A stretch of DNA of 64,000 nt from Frigoribacterium sp. (GCA_025363205.1 JANYEI010000038.1:1-64000); one strand, 5' to 3'. Numbered from the stretch's first letter, positions 18,973-31,299 are shown. Translations and numbers: made by a program. Notes: generated from the sequence alone by a model not told the origin.

Positions 18973-19689
18973 ATGGCCACAGTCATTCTCGTGCGGCACG
19001 GCCGCACCACCGCGAACACCGCCGGCGTCCTGGCGGGACGGGCCGCGGGCGTCAGGCTCGACCAAGCCGGACGGGCGCAGGCGGCACTGATGGGCGAACG
19101 CCTTGCCGTGGTGCCGCTGGTCGGCGTGGTCTCGAGCCCACTGGAGCGCTGTCGGCAGACGGCGCGGTTCATCCTTGACTCTTACAATCGTGACTCTCAG
19201 AATCTCGATCACCAGGGCGGTCTGCCGGTGACGGCACTGGAGAAGGGGATCACCGAGTGCGATTACGGTGAGTGGCAGGGCCGTACCATTGCCGAACTGG
19301 CCAAGGAGGACCTGTGGTCGGTGGTGCAGTCGCACCCCTCCGCGGTCACATTCCCCGGCGGCGAGTCCATGGCAGCGATGCAGGCCAGATCGGTTGCTGC
19401 GATTCGACGTCACGATGCCGCATTCGAGCTTCAGCACGGATCCGGCGCCGTCTGGGTGGCGGTGAGCCACGGCGACATCATCAAGTCGATCCTGGCCGAC
19501 GCCCTCGGCATGCATCTGGACCTGTTCCAGCGAATCAGCGTTGGCCCGGCCTCCGTTTCAATCGTTCGGTATGGAGCCGGTCGCCCCAACGTCATCGCGA
19601 CGAACACCGATTCTGGTGACCTCTCCTGGCTTCGCGCCAGCGCCCCGGCCCACGATGCACCGGTCGGCGGCGGCGCAGGCAACCTCTGA
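18973..19689 (+). CDS. Histidine phosphatase family protein (MSMEG_4193-type)
   Basis: MATVILVRHGRTTANTAGVLAGR...SSPLERCRQTA...WVAVSHGDIIKSILADALGM. Confidence 0.85.
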   Translation: MATVILVRHGRTTANTAGVLAGRAAGVRLDQAGRAQAALMGERLAVVPLVGVVSSPLERCRQTARFILDSYNRDSQNLDHQGGLPVTALEKGITECDYGEWQGRTIAELAKEDLWSVVQSHPSAVTFPGGESMAAMQARSVAAIRRHDAAFELQHGSGAVWVAVSHGDIIKSILADALGMHLDLFQRISVGPASVSIVRYGAGRPNVIATNTDSGDLSWLRASAPAHDAPVGGGAGNL

Positions 19690-19723
19690 GGAATCGCTCA
19701 TCCACCGCTCGTAGAATATTCGT

Positions 19724-20272
19724 ATGCCAACCATCATCCACGCGTTCGACTGGCCCGATCGGGTCGTCGTCGGTGCGGTCGGGGAACCCGGGTCGCGCAC
19801 GTTTTACCTGCAAGCTCGAACCGGAAAACGAATCGTCAGCGTGGCGATGGAGAAAGAGCAGTCGGCCCTTCTCGCCGAGAAGATCGAGGAAATCCTCGAC
19901 GAGTTGATGGGCCAGCAGGGCAACCCGGTGAGCGTACCGGCTGAGACGCCGATCGAGCTCGTTGACAACGATCCCCTCGAGCAACCAGTCGATGCCGAAT
20001 TTCGCACCGGCGTGATGAGCCTGGGCTGGGACCCGTCGACGGCGCAGGTCGTCATCGAGGCCTACCCGCTCGTACTGGTCGAGGAGGGCGCGATCGATCA
20101 GGTCGAGACGGAGCCGGCGGAGATGCTGCTGGTGCGCATTCCGGTCGGCACCGCGCGGGCATTCGCGAAGCGCACCCTCGAAGTGGTCGGATCTGGCCGG
20201 CCGATCTGTTCTGTCTGTGGCACGCCCATAGACCCCGACGGGCATGTGCACACGCTGCCTGATGATTTCTGA
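19724..20272 (+). CDS. DUF3090 family protein
   Basis: PTIIHAFDWPDRVVVGAVGEPGSRTFYLQARTGKRIVSVAMEKEQSALLAEKIEEILDEL...CSVCGTPIDPDGHVH; follows a histidine phosphatase as is common in actinobacteria. Confidence 0.85.
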   Translation: MPTIIHAFDWPDRVVVGAVGEPGSRTFYLQARTGKRIVSVAMEKEQSALLAEKIEEILDELMGQQGNPVSVPAETPIELVDNDPLEQPVDAEFRTGVMSLGWDPSTAQVVIEAYPLVLVEEGAIDQVETEPAEMLLVRIPVGTARAFAKRTLEVVGSGRPICSVCGTPIDPDGHVHTLPDDF

Positions 20273-20274
20273 CG

Positions 20275-21042
20275 ATGCCGGATGCGGACCTCGCGGAGGA
20301 TGAGCTAGAGATCACCGGCCGCATCACCACGGCATCGAACGCGACGTTTCTTGCGCGTATCGGAAACGTTGTGGTGGTCTACAAGCCCGTAGCCGGCGAG
20401 CGTCCGCTCTGGGACTTTCCGGACGGCGATCTCGCGAGCCGTGAGGTCGCGGCGTGCCTGGTGTCGGAGGCTTTCGGCTGGAACATCGTTCCCCGCACCT
20501 GGCTGCGCGAAGGTCCGCTTGGCGCGGGAATGGTGCAGCTCTGGCGGGATATCGATCCCGAGCAGGATGCCGTTGACCTGGTGCCCGCAGGCGCCGTGCC
20601 CGCTGAGGGGTGGCGCCACGTCTTCAACGGGTTGGATAATCAGGATCGGTCGGTCACGCTCATCCACGAGGACTCCCCCGCGCTACGACGGATGGCCGTC
20701 TTTGACATCGTCGTGAACAATGCCGATCGCAAGGGCGCGCACGTGCTCGCGATGGCGGACGGACACCGTCACGGGGTTGACCACGGTCTCACCTTCCACG
20801 TCGAGCACAAGCTGCGCACAGTGCTCTGGGGCTGGCTCGGTGACGAGCTCACCGCCGACGAGTTGGAGGGGATCGACCGGGTGCGCGCGCAGCTCGACGG
20901 CGATCTCGGAGCTTCCCTCGCAGAACTGCTTACCAGCCGCGAGATAACGGCCCTCGCCGACCGCTGCGACCGGTTACGGCAGAACGGGCGCTTCCCCGCC
21001 CCTCGCGGCCACATGCCCGCCGTGCCGTGGCCGCTGTTCTGA
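20275..21042 (+). CDS. SCO1664 family protein (PI3/4-kinase-like fold)
   Basis: ITTASNATFLARIGNVVVVYKPVAGERPLWDFPDGDLASREVAA...FDIVVNNADRKGAHVL...GVDHGLTFH. Confidence 0.85.
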   Translation: MPDADLAEDELEITGRITTASNATFLARIGNVVVVYKPVAGERPLWDFPDGDLASREVAACLVSEAFGWNIVPRTWLREGPLGAGMVQLWRDIDPEQDAVDLVPAGAVPAEGWRHVFNGLDNQDRSVTLIHEDSPALRRMAVFDIVVNNADRKGAHVLAMADGHRHGVDHGLTFHVEHKLRTVLWGWLGDELTADELEGIDRVRAQLDGDLGASLAELLTSREITALADRCDRLRQNGRFPAPRGHMPAVPWPLF

Positions 21043-21047
21043 CGGCC

Positions 21048-23087
21048 TCATCCGCGACCGAACACGCCGTCGAAGCCACCGCTCGACGGACCCTCGCCGC
21101 CCCTGCTGCCGCGCGAGCCGAGGTAGGAACTCACGACAGCCGCGCCGAGATCGTCCAGCTCGGGGGCGACGACCGTTCCGCCGACCCGCTTCGCCATCGA
21201 GTCGATGAACCGGGCAAGGCCGGGATCGTCGCCGAGGCGGAAGAACGTCGTCTGGGCGCCAAGGCGCATTGAGTTTTCGAGCTCGCGCACGGCATAGGCC
21301 ACAGTGAGCGGATGCGGTGGGTAGTCGAAGAAGACCTCACCACTGGCTTCGAGGTGCGAGGTCGGTTCGCCGTCGGTGACGATGAGGAGCACTGGCTGGG
21401 CATTCGGATGCTTGCGGAAGTGACGGTTTGCCAGCAGCAGGGCGTGATGCAGGTTGGTGCCCTTGTCGTAGATCTCCTCGAGCCCGGTGAGCTGCTCGAT
21501 GTCAATCACGGAAGCCGACCGACCGAAGTTGATGAGCTGCAGCTCATCGCCGCGGAAGCGGCTCGTGATGAGGGTGTGGAGCGCAAGCGCGGTGCGCTTC
21601 ATCGGTACCCACCGCCCGTCCATCACCATCGAGAATGAGGTGTCAACGAGCAGAGCGACACAGGCCTGCGTGCGCGCCTCGGTCTCCTGCACCTCTACGT
21701 CACCGATCTCGATCCGCACACCCGCGCCGGTTGCGCCGCCCTCCCCCGCCGTGCGGGTGATGGCGTTGGTGATGGTGCGAGTGACATCCCAGGCTTCCGT
21801 GTCGCCGAAGGCCCACTCGCGAGTGGCACCGGAGCGCTCCCCCGCCGCCCCCGCCTGGCGGAGGTCATGGTTACCCTGGCGCCCCGACATGCGGTTTGCG
21901 ACATCGCGCAACAGTGCCTTGCCGAGTTGTCGCATCGCCTTCGGGGTCAGGGTGAGCTGGCCGTCAGATTTGCGTTTCATCGTGCCGGAGTCTCGCAGGG
22001 CTTTCTCGAGCTGCTGAAGCGTGCGGGCGTCAACCGCTGCCTCGTCGCCGAGTTGGCGGGACAGCTGATCGAGGTCGAGGTCGTCCAGGCGCGATCCGTT
22101 GTACGACTGCGCAAGCTGCTCAGACAGCGCATCGAGTTCGGCGATGTCCTGGAACACCCCGGTGCCGTCACCAAGACCGAGTCCCTCCTCACCATCCATC
22201 TTCTCGGAGCCGCCCCAGTTCTCACCAGGGCGAAGCGAACGAAGGCTGCCGTCGAGCTGGGCGAGCGACTGCATCAGCTCCGGTGACCCGAAGGCCTGCT
22301 GCGCGAGCGCATCGAGTTCGTTCCGCTGTTCCTGGCTCATCGAGTTGCGCATCCGCTCTGCGGCAGCGGCGCGCTCGGCAAGCGAGTCGAGAAGTTCATC
22401 GATGTTGCCTGGCTTATCGGGGAAGAACTCGCCGTGCTTCGCCATGAAGTCATCGAACTGCTCCTGGCTGTCTTCGCCGTGCCCGTGGGCCTCGAGCAGG
22501 GCGTTGAGATCGTTCATCATCTCGGTGATTGCGGCCCGGTCGGCGTCGGTGGCGTTCTCGAGCGCGTCCTTCATTCCGGCGAAGCGCTGGTCGAGCAATT
22601 CACGCCCGAGCAGGTCTTTGATCTTCTCGAAGTCGGCCCGAGCCTCGCTGCTCTTCCAGTCGTAGTCGCTGAGCTCGCTGACCGCTGCCGCCGGGGAGGC
22701 CGGCAGGTTGTCGAGCTGCATTTCGGCGAGCATCCGATCGCCGTCATCCAGCTCGGTGTCGCGGGCAAGCTGTTTGCGCTCGGCAAGAACGGCTTTGTCG
22801 AGCAGGGCTTTGACCTCCTGCAGTGTGCCGTCGAGGTTGTGCTTCTTCGTCAGCTCGCGCCGACGCTCGGCAACACGGCGCGCCAAGTCGTCGAGGCCAG
22901 CCTGGTTCGCGCCACCCCGACGCAGAAACTCGCGCATCGCACGCTCGGGCGAGGAGCCCGCCATGACATCCTCACCGATCGCATCAAGCGCCTCCGACAA
23001 GTCGACGGGAGCTGCGAGCGGATCGGGCCCGCCGTCATACCTGCCATAGCGAGCACGCCGAGCCAGCCGGCGATTGGCTCTAGCCAC
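21048..23087 (-). CDS. VWA domain protein (MoxR-partner / Mg-chelatase subunit D-like)
   Basis: TQACVALLVDTSFSMVMDGRWVPMKRTALALHTLI...MIDAS-like DxSxS and VLLIVTDGEPTSH. Confidence 0.85.
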   Translation of the reverse strand: MARANRRLARRARYGRYDGGPDPLAAPVDLSEALDAIGEDVMAGSSPERAMREFLRRGGANQAGLDDLARRVAERRRELTKKHNLDGTLQEVKALLDKAVLAERKQLARDTELDDGDRMLAEMQLDNLPASPAAAVSELSDYDWKSSEARADFEKIKDLLGRELLDQRFAGMKDALENATDADRAAITEMMNDLNALLEAHGHGEDSQEQFDDFMAKHGEFFPDKPGNIDELLDSLAERAAAAERMRNSMSQEQRNELDALAQQAFGSPELMQSLAQLDGSLRSLRPGENWGGSEKMDGEEGLGLGDGTGVFQDIAELDALSEQLAQSYNGSRLDDLDLDQLSRQLGDEAAVDARTLQQLEKALRDSGTMKRKSDGQLTLTPKAMRQLGKALLRDVANRMSGRQGNHDLRQAGAAGERSGATREWAFGDTEAWDVTRTITNAITRTAGEGGATGAGVRIEIGDVEVQETEARTQACVALLVDTSFSMVMDGRWVPMKRTALALHTLITSRFRGDELQLINFGRSASVIDIEQLTGLEEIYDKGTNLHHALLLANRHFRKHPNAQPVLLIVTDGEPTSHLEASGEVFFDYPPHPLTVAYAVRELENSMRLGAQTTFFRLGDDPGLARFIDSMAKRVGGTVVAPELDDLGAAVVSSYLGSRGSRGGEGPSSGGFDGVFGRG

Positions 23088-23095
23088 GGTTGTTC

Positions 23096-24604
23096 CTAGC
23101 CATAGATGACCTCGCCCTCGCCGCTCTCCTTGCTGATTTTGCGCATGAGATAGAGGCCCTCGAGAGCGAGCTCGATTGCGCCGGCGCGCTGCCCGTCGTT
23201 GGTGGCACCGAGGCGGGCGCAGATCTCGTCATAGAGCTCCGATTCGCCCAGCACCGGGAGGCCGGCAAGAAAGTCGCTGGCGGTGACCTGCTCGCCGGTC
23301 GTCACCATGACGCCGCTCGCAATCGACTCCACCAGCACGGCAAAATCGAGACCACGGAAATGGGCGCGCACTGTTTCTGCGGTGGCGGTGCGGAGAAGAT
23401 GGTCGAGAATTTCGTCCTCTCGCCCCTCTTCGCCGGACTCGAACTCGATCTTGCCGCCGAGCACGTCGACGGCCGTCTCCAGGTCGACCGGCCGGGCCAC
23501 GGCATCCGGCTCGCCCTGGCGGGTCGCCCGGTGAATCGCGGCCGCCGCGATGGTCTCGGCTCCCGCGATGGCGAAGCGCGCACTCACACCGCTGCGCTGG
23601 TCGACCGCGGACGACTCGCGCAGGGCCCGCGTGAAGCGGGCGAGGATCTCGACGAGGTAGTCGGGCACATCGGCGACGAGGTCGGACTCCTGGCGGATGA
23701 TGGCGATCTCATCGGCGAGTTCGGCCGGGTAGTGGGTGCGAATCTCGGCGCCGAAGCGATCCTTCAGCGGGGTGATGATCCGCCCGCGGTTGGTGTAGTC
23801 CTCTGGGTTTGCACTGGCCACCACGAGCACGTCGAGCGGGAGGCGCAGCACGTAGCCGCGGATCTGGATATCGCGTTCCTCCATCACGTTGAGCATCGCG
23901 ACCTGGATGCGTTCGGCCAGGTCGGGCAGCTCGTTGATGGCGACGATGCCGCGGTGGCTGCGCGGGATCAGGCCGAAGTGTATGGTCTCAGGATCCCCCA
24001 GGCTTCGGCCTTCCGCAACCTTCATCGGATCGACATCGCCGATCAGGTCGGCAACACTCGTGTCGGGGGTGGCGAGCTTCTCGGCATACCGCTCGTCCCG
24101 GCCGCGCCAGGCGACCGGCAGGTCATCTCCCAGCTCGGTGGCGCGGCGCACACTGGTTACGGTGATGGGTTCGAAGGGATGCTCGCCGAGCTCGGAGTCC
24201 TTGATCACCGGACTCCACTCATCGAGCAGCCCGACCATCGTGCGCAACAAGCGGGTCTTGCCCTGCCCGCGCTCGCCGAGAAGCACGATGTCGTGGCCCG
24301 CGATGAGGGCCCGCTCGAGCTGCGGGATGACGGTGGATGCGAAGCCGTGCAGCCCCGGCCACGGGTTGCGGCCCTCTCGGAGCGCGGAGAGAAGATTGTC
24401 GCGGATCTCGACGCGCAGCGTCTTCTGCACATGGCCGGAAGACCGGAGCTCGCCGACGGTTGTCTGGGGTGGACGTATCACCTCAACAAAGTTACCCCGA
24501 CCCTGACCAGTCACTGCAGTGAATGCGCCTTGATCCCAGCCAAGGCGAAGGATTGGACCACGGATTGCACCCTCAGGGACTTCGCGAGACGGGTGCGGCG
24601 GCAC
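23096..24604 (-). CDS. MoxR / Mg-chelatase subunit I-like AAA ATPase
   Basis: GHDIVLLGERGQGKTRLLRTMVGLLDEW (Walker A), RGIVAINELPDLAERIQVAMLNVMEERDIQIRGYVLRLPLDVLVVASANPEDYTNRGRIITPLKDRF. Confidence 0.88.
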   Translation of the reverse strand: MPPHPSREVPEGAIRGPILRLGWDQGAFTAVTGQGRGNFVEVIRPPQTTVGELRSSGHVQKTLRVEIRDNLLSALREGRNPWPGLHGFASTVIPQLERALIAGHDIVLLGERGQGKTRLLRTMVGLLDEWSPVIKDSELGEHPFEPITVTSVRRATELGDDLPVAWRGRDERYAEKLATPDTSVADLIGDVDPMKVAEGRSLGDPETIHFGLIPRSHRGIVAINELPDLAERIQVAMLNVMEERDIQIRGYVLRLPLDVLVVASANPEDYTNRGRIITPLKDRFGAEIRTHYPAELADEIAIIRQESDLVADVPDYLVEILARFTRALRESSAVDQRSGVSARFAIAGAETIAAAAIHRATRQGEPDAVARPVDLETAVDVLGGKIEFESGEEGREDEILDHLLRTATAETVRAHFRGLDFAVLVESIASGVMVTTGEQVTASDFLAGLPVLGESELYDEICARLGATNDGQRAGAIELALEGLYLMRKISKESGEGEVIYG

Positions 24605-24695
24605 TCAGCGCGGAACGAAAATTGCCATTCTGGCCGCAATTGACCGGCTGGTCAACCCGCTCTCCCCGCTCGATTCGCGCCCATACGATAACGCC

Positions 24696-25685
24696 ATGAA
24701 CAATGCCAGCCCCCGTGTCGCCGCGGTCGTGTATAACCCCATCAAGGTAGACCTCCCTGCTCTCCGCGAAGCAGTGATCTCAGAGGCTGCGGCCGCCGGT
24801 TGGGGGGAAACCCTCTGGTTTGAAACGTCGATTGATGATGTCGGCCAGGGCGCAACGGGAGAAGCCCTCGCGCAGCACGTCGATATGGTGATCGTGGCGG
24901 GCGGTGATGGCACGGTTCGAGCGGTTGTCGAAGCTCTGCGGGGGCACGAGGTGTCCGTTGCCCTTCTGCCATCGGGCACCGGAAACCTTCTCGCGCGCAA
25001 CCTCAAGATGACACTCAACGATCTGCCGGGGAGCATCAAAGTCGCCTTCACCGGGGTGGATCGACAGATCGATCTCGGCATGATCCGCATTGAACGGGCT
25101 GATAAGAGCCGGGATCAACATGCGTTCGTGGTGATGGCAGGACTGGGCCTCGATGCGAAGATGATCGCCAATACCGACGATGAACTCAAAGCCAAAGCGG
25201 GCTGGGTTGCCTACATCAAAGCCCTTGCCGCCTCACTTCGAGACCCATCGGAGCTTCACCTCCACTTTCGGCTCGACGATGGACCTCGCACGCGAAGGAC
25301 CGTGCACACTTTGATCCTCGGCAACTGTGGCTCCCTGCAGGCAAATATTCTGCTCATGCCCGAAGCGGTGCTGGACGACGGCAAATTCGACATCATGATG
25401 ACTCGACCCGATGGCGTGCTCGGGTGGATCCGGGTCTGGACGAAAGTCGCCTGGACCAATGGTGTCGTTCGGCGCACAAAGGCCGGAAAAGCGATTGCAG
25501 GAGAACACAAGAACAATCCGGACCTTCACTATGAAACGGGCACGTCATTCACCGCGCGCCTATCGGATCCCGAAGAAATCGAACTCGATGGCGACGGCTT
25601 CGGTGAAGCGATTGCGTTCAAGGCGTGGATCGAGCCGAATGCTCTTCGTGTGCGCACACCCGAGGTGACAACGGCCGCGAAATGA
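24696..25685 (+). CDS. Diacylglycerol kinase family lipid kinase
   Basis: VAAVVYNPIKVDLPALREAV...VIVAGGDGTVRAVVEALRGHEVSVALLPSGTGNLLARNL. Confidence 0.88.
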   Translation: MNNASPRVAAVVYNPIKVDLPALREAVISEAAAAGWGETLWFETSIDDVGQGATGEALAQHVDMVIVAGGDGTVRAVVEALRGHEVSVALLPSGTGNLLARNLKMTLNDLPGSIKVAFTGVDRQIDLGMIRIERADKSRDQHAFVVMAGLGLDAKMIANTDDELKAKAGWVAYIKALAASLRDPSELHLHFRLDDGPRTRRTVHTLILGNCGSLQANILLMPEAVLDDGKFDIMMTRPDGVLGWIRVWTKVAWTNGVVRRTKAGKAIAGEHKNNPDLHYETGTSFTARLSDPEEIELDGDGFGEAIAFKAWIEPNALRVRTPEVTTAAK

Positions 25686-25711
25686 TGCGGTGACCGACGA
25701 GTCCGCTGCGG

Positions 25712-26641
25712 CTACGGCAGCACGTGACCCGCCGCCGTGAAGAGGCGATACCACTCGGGGCGGGTGAGAGGCACGTCCGAACCGGCCGCCGAGTCGCGCA
25801 CTCGGTCGATATTCGTGGTTCCGAGCACCACCTGCATGTTGGCCGGATGACGCGTGATCCACGCCACCGCAATGGCCGCGGCCGGCACCTGGTAGCTGCT
25901 CGCAAGTTCATCGATTACGTCGTTCAACTCCGCGTAGTTCTCCCGGTCTCCGAGGAACACTCCGTCGAAGAATCCCTTCTGGAATGGCGACCAGGCCTGG
26001 AGGGTGATCTCCTTGAGGCGGCAGTAGTCGAGGATGCCGTTGTCGCGATCGATCGACTGGTCCAGCCCGGCCATGTTGGCGGAGACTCCCGCAGCAATGA
26101 GCGGAGCGTGGGTGATGCTGAGCTGCACCTGGTTCACGACGAGCGCTTGGTCCAGCGATGCGGCGAGAAGTTCGATCTGCCCTGGAGTGTGATTCGACAC
26201 CCCGAACTGGCGCACCTTTCCCGAGCTGTGCAGCGCGTCGAAAGCGGCCGCCACCTCATCGGGTTCGACCAGGGCATCCGGGCGGTGCAGCAGCAGGAGG
26301 TCGAGGTAGTCGGTCCGGAGGGCGGCGAGGGACTCATCCACGGAACGGAGGATGTGCTCTGTCGAGTAGTCCCAGAAACCCGAGCGGATGCCCACCTTCG
26401 ACTGGATCGTTATGGCCGACCGCTCGGACGCTGAGAACGTGATCGCCTCGCCGAATCGTCGTTCGCATCCGTGAGTGGTGTCGCCATAAATGTCGGCATG
26501 ATCGAAGAACGTGATGCCGGTGTCAATCGCGGCTCCTACCAGGGACCGGATTTGTGAATCGGAGAGGGGTTGGATTCGCATCAGCCCGAGAATGATGTTC
26601 GGAACTTCGACGGTTGAATTCAGCAGAGTCAGTGTCTTCAT
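25712..26641 (-). CDS. Aldo/keto reductase
   Basis: GLMRIQPLSDSQIRSLVGAAIDTGITFFDHADIYGDTTHGCERRFGEAI...LDLLLLHRPDALVEPDEV. Confidence 0.88.
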   Translation of the reverse strand: MKTLTLLNSTVEVPNIILGLMRIQPLSDSQIRSLVGAAIDTGITFFDHADIYGDTTHGCERRFGEAITFSASERSAITIQSKVGIRSGFWDYSTEHILRSVDESLAALRTDYLDLLLLHRPDALVEPDEVAAAFDALHSSGKVRQFGVSNHTPGQIELLAASLDQALVVNQVQLSITHAPLIAAGVSANMAGLDQSIDRDNGILDYCRLKEITLQAWSPFQKGFFDGVFLGDRENYAELNDVIDELASSYQVPAAAIAVAWITRHPANMQVVLGTTNIDRVRDSAAGSDVPLTRPEWYRLFTAAGHVLP

Positions 26642-26771
26642 CGGTCAAGTCTGCGCCCTGCACTGGGATCGTGTTGGCGCTGCCGGGAGCCAACCGAATC
26701 GTGACGGTCTTCGTTACGCGGTCTTACGTCTGAGCAGCGGCCGCTGCGCGCGAAACTGTAGCGTCGAATCA

Positions 26772-28790
<2,019 letters not shown>

Positions 28791-28830
28791 CTTTCCGAAG
28801 GATCGGCACGGAGCGCAATTCGGTGCCCGA

Positions 28831-29472
28831 TCAGCCCTCTGCTGTGGGATGCGAGCCGAGATGCAGGATCGCGGCCTGGGTGCGACGCTGCAGACCGAGC
28901 TTGGCAAGCAGCCCGGAGACGTAGTTTTTCACGGTCTTCTCGGCGAGCGAGAGTTCCGTGCCGATCTGGCGATTGGTGAGTCCGCCCGCGATCAGGGAGA
29001 GGATCTGTGTCTCCCGGGCGGTCAGTGACCCGAGGCGCGGGTCGGTGTCGGAGCGGGTGTGGATGCGCTCGATCACCTTGCGGGTGAGCATCGGGTCGAG
29101 CAGGGAGCGACCGCTCGCCACTTTTCGAAGCGACTCGATTAGACCGCTGCCTCGGACATCCTTGAGCACATAGCCGGATGCCCCGGCGATGATGGCAGCG
29201 GACAGCGCCTCCTCATCGTCGTAGGCGGTGAGAATAAGACACTTGACCTGCGGATTCTGTGATCGCACGTCTCGGCAGACGTCGATCCCGCTGCCGTCGG
29301 GAAGGCGTACATCGAGCAGCACAACGTCGGGAAGGGTCGCGGCGATGCGTGACCGGGCCTGCGCCGCGGTGCCCGCTTCGCCGATTACCTCGATGTCGTG
29401 CTCCGTACCGAGCAACTCAGCGATTCCGCGCCGCACGATCTCGTGATCGTCCACAAGGAAGACCCGGATCAT
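28831..29472 (-). CDS. devR: DevR/DosR-like NarL-family response regulator
   Basis: IRVFLVDDHEIVRRGIAELLG...LDVRLPDGSGIDVCRDV...GASGYVLKDV...LTNRQIGTELSLAEKTVKNYVSGLLAKLGLQRRTQAA closely resembles mycobacterial DevR, including the recognition helix. Confidence 0.85.
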   Translation of the reverse strand: MIRVFLVDDHEIVRRGIAELLGTEHDIEVIGEAGTAAQARSRIAATLPDVVLLDVRLPDGSGIDVCRDVRSQNPQVKCLILTAYDDEEALSAAIIAGASGYVLKDVRGSGLIESLRKVASGRSLLDPMLTRKVIERIHTRSDTDPRLGSLTARETQILSLIAGGLTNRQIGTELSLAEKTVKNYVSGLLAKLGLQRRTQAAILHLGSHPTAEG

Positions 29473-31223
29473 GATGCCTCCGTTCCGTCTTCGTCACTGC
29501 TTTCGATCGGAACGCTCCAATACAGCCGGGTGCCCTCGGCGCTGGACTCCACGACGAACGATCCGCCGCGAGCAATCGCCCTTGCCTCGAGGTTGGCGAG
29601 CCCGCTTCGACGGGGCGTGTCAGTGATTCCTCCCCCGTTGTCGGAGATCACGAGGTGCATCATGCCGTCCCCGACGTCGAGCGTTACTGCGGTCTGCTCG
29701 GCGTTGGCATGCTTCGCAGCGTTCGCCAGTGCCTCGCGGGCCACCGCAACGACATCATCGGCGAGTCCACCGGTGACGACGAGGTCTACCGGACCGGTGA
29801 AAGCGACCGTCGGGCTCTTCTGCAATCCAGAGGTGATGTCATTGGCCAGATCGATGATGCGGTGCCGCACCGAATCACGGGTGTCTTCGCGAGCCGAAAG
29901 AGCGAAGATCACCGTGCGAATCTGGGTGACGGCGGAGTCGAGGTGGCTCACCGACTGGAGGATCCGCTCTCGATCGACTTCCGATTCGATCGATCCGGCA
30001 ACGCTCTGCAGTTCGAGACCGGTGCCGAAAAGCTGTTGGATCACGTGGTCGTGCAGGTCTCGCGCGATCCTTCCGCGATCCTCGAGCAGCAGCATCCGCT
30101 GTTCGGACGCCCGGGCGCGGGCCAGCTGCATGGCAAGGCTGGCCTGCCCGGCGAAGTCCGCGGCCATCTCGAGGTCGGACGGGGCGAAGCAGAGCCCCCC
30201 CGCCATGCGCGCCACCAACAACACACCCTCGGCTCGGCCGGACGAGATGAGGGGAACAGCCATCATCGGGCCGAGCGGGCGCTCGGTCGAGAAGAGCTCG
30301 GAGTCGGGGCTTCCGCCCCCGACGAGGCGGGGCTGCTTACCCTCGAGAACGCTTCCGGCAAGCGTGCCAGCCGAGGGGAAGCTCCGGCCGACGAGATCGG
30401 CCTCTCCGTCGCCGCGAGCGATCTCGACAACGAGCGTGCCTGCGGTCGAGTGGGGAAGGATCATGCAGACGAGGTCGCTCTCGGCGAGCACGAGCACGCG
30501 GCTCACCAGGGTGGAGAGAGAGTCCGACCGGTCAGAGGAGAGCATCGCGGCAGTGATCTCAGCGGAGGCAGCAGACCAGGCCTGTCGGCGACGAGTCTCG
30601 GCGAACAGCCTGGCATTGTCGATGGCGAACCCCGCGGAGGCCGCGAGCGATTCAACCAGCTGTTCGTCTTCGCTGCTGAAGGTGCCGGAAGCCTGGTTGC
30701 TCAGGTAGAGATTGCCGTAGACCACATCACGCACCCGGATCGGTACCCCGAGAAAGCTCTCCATCGCCGGATGCCCGGCCGGGAATCCGCTTGACCGCGA
30801 GTCGTCGTGGAGGTGCTCGAGTCGGATGGGTCGGGGGTCGTCGATGAGGGCACCGAGCAAGCCGTGCCCCTCGGGCAAGTGGCCGATGATGAGAGCCTGC
30901 TCCGGGGGAATCCCGACGTGGATAAACTGCTCGAGACCGCCACCCGGAGCGATCACACCGAGGGCACCGTATTCGGAGCCCACCAGTTCCACCGCGGCCC
31001 GCACGATCCGCTCGAGGACGACGGGCAGCTCGAGGTGTTCCACGACGGCAAGGTTCGCCCGGAGCAGTGCGCGCAGTCGACCCTGCGTGGCGAGAACATC
31101 CTGAGCGCGATCCACGAGGTCGCTGAGCGCACGGTCGAGTTCTGCTCGCGGCTTATCGGGGAAGGTGAGAAGTTCGTCGTGCGATGCCACGTAATTCCCC
31201 TGCCGACGCTGATCAAGTGACAC
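29469..31223 (-). CDS. devS: DevS/DosT-like GAF sensor histidine kinase
   Basis: Two GAF segments (VLERIVRAAVELVGSEYGALGVI...GHGLLGALIDDPRPIRLEHLHDDSRSSGFPAGHPAMESFLGVPIRVRD), HisKA_3 EDRGRIARDLHDHVIQQLFGTGL, HATPase. Confidence 0.85.
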   Translation of the reverse strand: MSLDQRRQGNYVASHDELLTFPDKPRAELDRALSDLVDRAQDVLATQGRLRALLRANLAVVEHLELPVVLERIVRAAVELVGSEYGALGVIAPGGGLEQFIHVGIPPEQALIIGHLPEGHGLLGALIDDPRPIRLEHLHDDSRSSGFPAGHPAMESFLGVPIRVRDVVYGNLYLSNQASGTFSSEDEQLVESLAASAGFAIDNARLFAETRRRQAWSAASAEITAAMLSSDRSDSLSTLVSRVLVLAESDLVCMILPHSTAGTLVVEIARGDGEADLVGRSFPSAGTLAGSVLEGKQPRLVGGGSPDSELFSTERPLGPMMAVPLISSGRAEGVLLVARMAGGLCFAPSDLEMAADFAGQASLAMQLARARASEQRMLLLEDRGRIARDLHDHVIQQLFGTGLELQSVAGSIESEVDRERILQSVSHLDSAVTQIRTVIFALSAREDTRDSVRHRIIDLANDITSGLQKSPTVAFTGPVDLVVTGGLADDVVAVAREALANAAKHANAEQTAVTLDVGDGMMHLVISDNGGGITDTPRRSGLANLEARAIARGGSFVVESSAEGTRLYWSVPIESSDEDGTEAS

Positions 31224-31299
31224 CGATTCGGGACCGGGTCAGCGCGTGTGCCGGCATTTTCGAGCGTAGCGCGTCGGGGTGCGAGCCTGAGCAAATGGT

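Noticed and set aside
23090-24643. 517-aa plus-strand ORF
   Set aside because: Antisense to the MoxR-like ATPase; no recognisable domains.
29398-30708. 436-aa plus-strand ORF
   Set aside because: Antisense to the devS kinase with Ser/Arg-rich low-plausibility composition; high-GC shadow ORF.
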